Source of the DNA: Allobosea sp. BH3
Lineage (GTDB): Bacteria; Pseudomonadota; Alphaproteobacteria; Rhizobiales; Beijerinckiaceae
Direction: 5' to 3'
Length of the DNA: 64,000 nucleotides
NCBI RefSeq assembly: GCF_025499465.1
Contig: NZ_JAIMCA010000001.1
Location: forward strand, 186,001-250,000
In this document: positions 60,777 to 64,000 of the stretch, one piece after another
Layout: the number at the start of each line of letters is the position of its first letter
Position numbering within the stretch: position 1 is the stretch's first letter
Made by a program: the position numbers and the translations under genes
The notes under the pieces: model-generated
Told to the model about the DNA's origin: nothing
What the model saw: the letters and a program-made list of their open reading frames with translations, nothing else
Database searches by the model: none

Positions 60777-61328
60777 ATGGCGACCGAAGGACGGCTGAAG
60801 GCCTTCAACTTCAAGAAGTGGATCGACGAGCACGAACACCTGCTCAAGCCGCCGGTCGGCAACAAGAAGGTGTTCGACGATGGCGAGATGACGGTGATGG
60901 TGGTCGGCGGGCCGAACCAGCGCGCCGATTTCCATGACGACCCGGTGGAAGAGTTCTTCTACCAGCTCAAGGGCGACATGATGCTGAAGGTCGTCGACAA
61001 CGGGAAGCACTACGACGTGACGATCCGCGAGGGCGAGGTCTTCCTGCTGCCGCCGCATGTGCGCCACTCGCCGCAGCGCCCCCAGGAAGGCTCGATCGGG
61101 CTCGTGGTCGAGCCGGCGCGCCATGGCGATCAGGTCGATGGCTTCGAGTGGTATTGCTTCGAATGCAACGAGCTGGTGCACCGCATCGAGCTCAAGGTGA
61201 AGGACCTCGTCAAGGACCTGCCGCCGCTCTACGAGGCCTTCTTCTCGGACGAGAAGGCCCGCACCTGCAAGCATTGCGGCGCCCTCCACCCTGGCAAGAA
61301 GCCGCCTGCGGGCTGGGTTGCCCTCTGA
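60777..61328 (+). CDS. nbaC: 3-Hydroxyanthranilate 3,4-dioxygenase
   Basis: A 183-residue cupin dioxygenase that opens the ring of 3-hydroxyanthranilate to 2-amino-3-carboxymuconate semialdehyde. Iron ligands His53, Glu59 and His97 are in GPNQRADFHDDPVEEFFYQL and LPPHVRHSPQRP. Substrate residues Arg49, Arg101 and Glu112 are kept. The rubredoxin-like second metal site of the bacterial type is complete (Cys127/130 and Cys164/167). GGGAGAGG precedes the ATG. It follows the aldolase gene, and a branched-chain-type transporter lies downstream. The decarboxylase and later enzymes of the 2-nitrobenzoate/tryptophan pathway are not in the window. Confidence 0.95.
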   Translation: MATEGRLKAFNFKKWIDEHEHLLKPPVGNKKVFDDGEMTVMVVGGPNQRADFHDDPVEEFFYQLKGDMMLKVVDNGKHYDVTIREGEVFLLPPHVRHSPQRPQEGSIGLVVEPARHGDQVDGFEWYCFECNELVHRIELKVKDLVKDLPPLYEAFFSDEKARTCKHCGALHPGKKPPAGWVAL

Positions 61329-61366
61329 AGGCGCCGCGCCGAAAGGCGGACTTCTCTTTTCTTGTG

Positions 61367-61398
61367 AGGCGGTGCTGAAATGATGAGCAGCACCGCCT
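61367..61398 (+). promoter_or_regulatory. Hairpin 1 in the binding-protein leader
   Basis: AGGCGGTGCTG (61367-61377) and CAGCACCGCCT (61388-61398) form a perfect 11-bp stem with a 10-base loop, 39 bases after the dioxygenase stop. No U-run follows. Confidence 0.55.
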
Positions 61399-61403
61399 TG
61401 CAT

Positions 61404-61440
61404 CCGGAAGAAAGCGCAGCAATCCTGCGGCCTCTTCCGG
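61404..61440 (+). promoter_or_regulatory. Hairpin 2 in the binding-protein leader
   Basis: Outer stem CCGGAAGA (61404-61411) / TCTTCCGG (61433-61440), inner stem CGCAG (61415-61419) / CTGCG (61425-61429). Together with hairpin 1 it makes a highly structured 5' region, such as is found before abundant solute-binding protein mRNAs where it protects the downstream part after processing. Confidence 0.55.
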
Positions 61441-61542
61441 GGCGGCGTCCGGATCCGAATAAGAACACGCATAAGCGCGGCGGCGCAGAAACGCCGCGTC
61501 GAACCATTTCAGAGGCAAGAACGGAACGACTGGAGTCCATCA

Positions 61543-62706
61543 ATGAAACTGCGCGGATTGCTCCTCGGCATCGCGGCGACGCTGGCGGCCTCGACCGCCT
61601 TCGCCCAGGCGCCGGTCAAGATCGGCATGATCACCACGCTCTCAGGTCCCGGCGGCTATCTCGGCCAGGACATCCGCGACGCCTTCAAGCTCGCGATCGA
61701 CATGGAAGGCGGCAAGCTCGGCGGCGTCCCCGTCGAGCTGATGGTCGAGGATGACGGCCTCAAGCCCGGCCAGGGCAAGCAGATCGCCGAGAAGATGCTG
61801 AAGACCGACGGCATCAAGATCATGACCGGCATCGTCTTCTCGAACGTCGCCGGCGCCACCGTGCCGGACATCGTCGATTCCGGCGCGCTCTATGTCAGCC
61901 CCAACGCCGCACCGTCGAACTTCGCCGGCAAGGAGTGCAACGAGAATTATTTCGTCGTGTCATGGCAGAACGACAGCCTGCATGAGAGCGCCGGGCAGCA
62001 CGCGACCAATCTCGGCTACAAGAAGGCCTTCATCCTCGCCCCGAACTACCAGGCCGGCAAGGACGCGCTGACGGGCTTCAAGCGACTGTTCAAGGGCGAG
62101 GTCGTCGGCGAGGTCTATACCCGTCTCGACCAGACCGACTTCGCCCCCGAAATGGCGCAGATCCGCTCGGCCAATCCGGACGTCGTCTTCCAGTTCCATC
62201 CGGGCGGCCTCGGCATCGCCTTCATGCGCCAGTACCAGCAGGCCGGCCTGCTCGGTAAGGTGCCGATGGTCCTGGCCGCGCCCTCGGCCGACGCGACCAC
62301 GCTGAAGGCGGTCGGCGACGCCGCGCTCGGCGTCGACGTCACCAGCCACTGGAACACGGACTTCGACAACCCGGCCAACAAGAAGTTCGTGGAGGCCTGG
62401 ACCAAGGCCTACAACCGGACGCCGACCTACTACGCCAGCCAGGGCTACGACACGGCGCTCGCCATCGCCTCCGCCCTCAAGGCCACCGGCGGCAAGACCG
62501 ACGTCGCTGCGCTCCGCACGGCCCTCGCCAAGGCTGATTTCCAGTCGGTGCGCGGCGCCTTCAAATTCGGCAAGAACCAGCACCCGGTGCAGGACTGGTA
62601 CGCGCTCAAGACCGAGAAGGGTCCGGACGGCGCGCCGATCCTCAAGACCGTCGGCAAGGTCCTGAGCAACCACGGCGACGTCTACGCCAAGGACTGCAAG
62701 CTCTGA
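61543..62706 (+). CDS. Branched-chain-type ABC transporter substrate-binding protein
   Basis: A 387-residue periplasmic protein of the LivJ/LivK (Peripla_BP_6) family. Signal peptide residues 1-22 (LLLGIAATLAASTAFAQ). Binding domain opens with VKIGMITTLSGPGGYLGQDI and contains VELMVEDDGLKPGQGKQIAE. Such proteins often bind aromatic acids in catabolic clusters, and the dioxygenase next to it suggests an aromatic or tryptophan-type substrate. The 214-base leader has two strong hairpins. Confidence 0.93.
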   Translation: MKLRGLLLGIAATLAASTAFAQAPVKIGMITTLSGPGGYLGQDIRDAFKLAIDMEGGKLGGVPVELMVEDDGLKPGQGKQIAEKMLKTDGIKIMTGIVFSNVAGATVPDIVDSGALYVSPNAAPSNFAGKECNENYFVVSWQNDSLHESAGQHATNLGYKKAFILAPNYQAGKDALTGFKRLFKGEVVGEVYTRLDQTDFAPEMAQIRSANPDVVFQFHPGGLGIAFMRQYQQAGLLGKVPMVLAAPSADATTLKAVGDAALGVDVTSHWNTDFDNPANKKFVEAWTKAYNRTPTYYASQGYDTALAIASALKATGGKTDVAALRTALAKADFQSVRGAFKFGKNQHPVQDWYALKTEKGPDGAPILKTVGKVLSNHGDVYAKDCKL

Positions 62707-62747
62707 AGCGGCCGACGCCGGTTCACAGCCACACTTTACGACGCATC

Positions 62748-62840
62748 CGTCATGGTCGGGCTTGTCCCGACCATCCATGTCTTCGCTGGTCGAAGGCCGT
62801 GTTCAAGACGTGGATGCTCGCCACAAGGGCGAGAATGACG
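62748..62840. repeat. Intergenic palindromic repeat, copy 9 (divergent variant)
   Basis: CCGTCATGGTCGGGCTTGTC then CCGACCATCCATG forms a palindrome; the far end GCGAGAATGACG resembles the right unit of other copies. It splits the binding-protein and permease genes of one transporter and could lower permease expression. Confidence 0.65.
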
Positions 62841-62872
62841 ATGGTGCCTTCGTCCCAAACCAGCATGCGGCA

Positions 62873-63787
62873 ATGACGCTCGTTCTCGAACAATTGCTCA
62901 ACGGCCTGCAGTTCGGCGTGATGCTGTTCCTGCTCGCTGCCGGGCTCACCCTGATCTTCGGCATCATGGGCGTGATCAACCTCGCCCATGGCTCGCTCTA
63001 CATGGTCGGCGCCTACGCCTCGGCCTTCGTCGCGGCGCAGACCGGCTCGGTGTGGCTCGCGCTGCTGGGGGGCCTCGCGGCTGCCGCCATCATCGGCATG
63101 GTGATGGAGCTCGTCGTGCTGCGCAGGCTCTATGCGCGCGACCATCTCGACCAGGTGCTGGCGACCTTCGCCCTGATCCTGATCTTCAACCAGAGCGTGA
63201 CCCTTCTCTTCGGCCGCCAGCCGCTCTTCGTCTCGGTGCCGCCGGCCCTCAACGGCTCGGTCCAGCTCCTGCCCGGGCTGACTTACCCGGTCTATCGCCT
63301 CGCCATCATCGCGGTCGGCCTTCTGGTGGCGCTCGGCCTTTATTTGCTCATCAACCGCACCCGCATCGGCATGCTGGTGCGCGCCGGCGCGACCCATCGC
63401 GAGATGGTCCGCGCGCTCGGCGTCGATATCCGCCTGCTCTACACCGCCGTCTTCGGGCTCGGCGCCCTGCTCGCGGGCCTCGCCGGGCTCATGGCCGGGC
63501 CGATCCTCGCCGTGCAGGTCGGCATGGGCGAGCAGATCCTGATCATGACCTTCGTGGTGGTCGTCATCGGCGGCGTCGGCTCGATCCGCGGCGCCTTCTT
63601 CGGCGCGCTGATCGTCGGGCTCGTCGACACGAGCTTACGCGCCTTCATGCCCGGCCTGCTGCGGCAGGTTATGGCCGGCCCGGAGGCCGATGCGCTCGGC
63701 GCCGGCCTCGCCTCGATGGGAATCTATCTGCTGATGGCGATCGTGCTGCTCGTGCGGCCCAAGGGACTTTTCCCCGCCCATGTCTGA
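62873..63787 (+). CDS. livH: Branched-chain-type ABC transporter permease, LivH type
   Basis: A 304-residue permease with about eight membrane helices: LEQLLNGLQFGVMLFLLAAG, LTLIFGIMGVINLAHGSLYM and VGAYASAFVA (the LAHG motif) are typical LivH. VVVIGGVGSIRGAFFGALIV is the coupling loop. Its ATG at 62873 is preferred to the long upstream extension, which reads through repeat sequence. The stop overlaps the next start (ATGTCTGA, 8 bases). Confidence 0.94.
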   Translation: MTLVLEQLLNGLQFGVMLFLLAAGLTLIFGIMGVINLAHGSLYMVGAYASAFVAAQTGSVWLALLGGLAAAAIIGMVMELVVLRRLYARDHLDQVLATFALILIFNQSVTLLFGRQPLFVSVPPALNGSVQLLPGLTYPVYRLAIIAVGLLVALGLYLLINRTRIGMLVRAGATHREMVRALGVDIRLLYTAVFGLGALLAGLAGLMAGPILAVQVGMGEQILIMTFVVVVIGGVGSIRGAFFGALIVGLVDTSLRAFMPGLLRQVMAGPEADALGAGLASMGIYLLMAIVLLVRPKGLFPAHV

Positions 63788-64000
63788 CAACGCCATTCCC
63801 CGGACGCGCGCCGCGACGCCCGCGCTGGGCCGCGCCATCGGGTTGCTCCTGCTCGCCGCCGCGCTCATCGCCCTGCCCTTCATCGTCAAGGCTATCGGCC
63901 AGCCGGCCCTGGTGCCGCTGGCGACGCGCGTGCTGATCTACGCCATCGCCGCCGCCAGCCTGAACCTCGCGCTCGGCTTCGGTGGCATGGTCTCGTTCGG
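63780..64000 (+). CDS. livM: Branched-chain-type ABC transporter permease, LivM type (partial)
   Basis: The first 73 codons are visible: MSDNAIPRTRAATPALGRAI, a first membrane helix and the motif ASLNLALGFGGMVSFG that marks LivM permeases. The rest lies beyond the window end. It overlaps livH by eight bases. ATPase genes livG and livF are expected to follow. Confidence 0.88.
   Translation, partial: MSDNAIPRTRAATPALGRAIGLLLLAAALIALPFIVKAIGQPALVPLATRVLIYAIAAASLNLALGFGGMVSF

Overview
The window is a 64 kb piece of a GC-rich chromosome from an alphaproteobacterium, most likely of the order Hyphomicrobiales (Rhizobiales). The evidence is the gene set: a CpdR cell-cycle regulator, a TIGR02302/DUF4175 protein, the argH-lptM-lysA block with a divergent TlpA thioredoxin, purL-bolA-grxD, a separate phaR/phaA/phaB locus without phaC, two CtrA-type boxes and an sRNA with the alphaproteobacterial UUUCCUCCCU decamer. 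A Bosea-like genus would fit, but the sequence alone does not settle the genus. No insertion sequence, prophage, CRISPR array or rRNA operon was seen. There is one tRNA (Val-GAC). The sequence ends inside a livM-type permease gene.

Layout. 0-2.7 kb: cold-shock protein and S21, then five small poorly known genes. 2.8-11.7 kb: MuiA-type surface protein, PTP-like phosphatase, M20 hydrolase, purA, a membrane protein, ispA, mtgA and rpmF. 11.7-15.3 kb: two c-di-GMP proteins, one EAL type with a dead GGDEF domain and one GAF-GGDEF-PilZ. 15.3-18.4 kb: the polyhydroxybutyrate genes phaR, phaA and phaB. 18.4-22.1 kb: three exporters. 22.1-29.4 kb: TIGR02302 protein, lysA, lptM, argH, a TlpA-like thioredoxin and a DUF1272 protein. 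29.4-33.9 kb: purL-bolA-grxD and an overlapping thioesterase/membrane protein/methyltransferase operon. 33.9-39.5 kb: galU/galE, an Rnk-like factor, a MltB-type transglycosylase and a DUF459 hydrolase. 39.5-49 kb: AraC regulator, ABC-F ATPase, gltD and gltB. 49.5-56.1 kb: threonine aldolase, Hsp20, hydrolase, hisN, an sRNA, N-formylglutamate amidohydrolase, cpdR and tRNA-Val. 56.2-64 kb: a membrane GGDEF-EAL protein, then a LysR-controlled catabolic and uptake cluster (DapA-like aldolase, 3-hydroxyanthranilate dioxygenase, branched-chain-type ABC transporter).

Most of this is housekeeping sequence, so the more novel signals lie between genes. (1) The ABC-F gene has an apparent attenuator: a 32-codon, possibly leaderless leader peptide whose last codons overlap two mutually exclusive hairpins, one followed by a U-run. 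(2) hsp20 has a sigma-32-like promoter and a ROSE-like RNA thermometer over its Shine-Dalgarno. (3) An unannotated sRNA at about 54.2 kb has its own promoter, a terminator and anti-SD motifs; it resembles the alpha-r8/MmgR family, which limits polyhydroxybutyrate storage in Sinorhizobium, and PHB genes are in the same window. (4) CtrA boxes precede the EAL gene and the MltB-type gene. (5) About ten copies of a palindromic intergenic repeat are scattered through the window.
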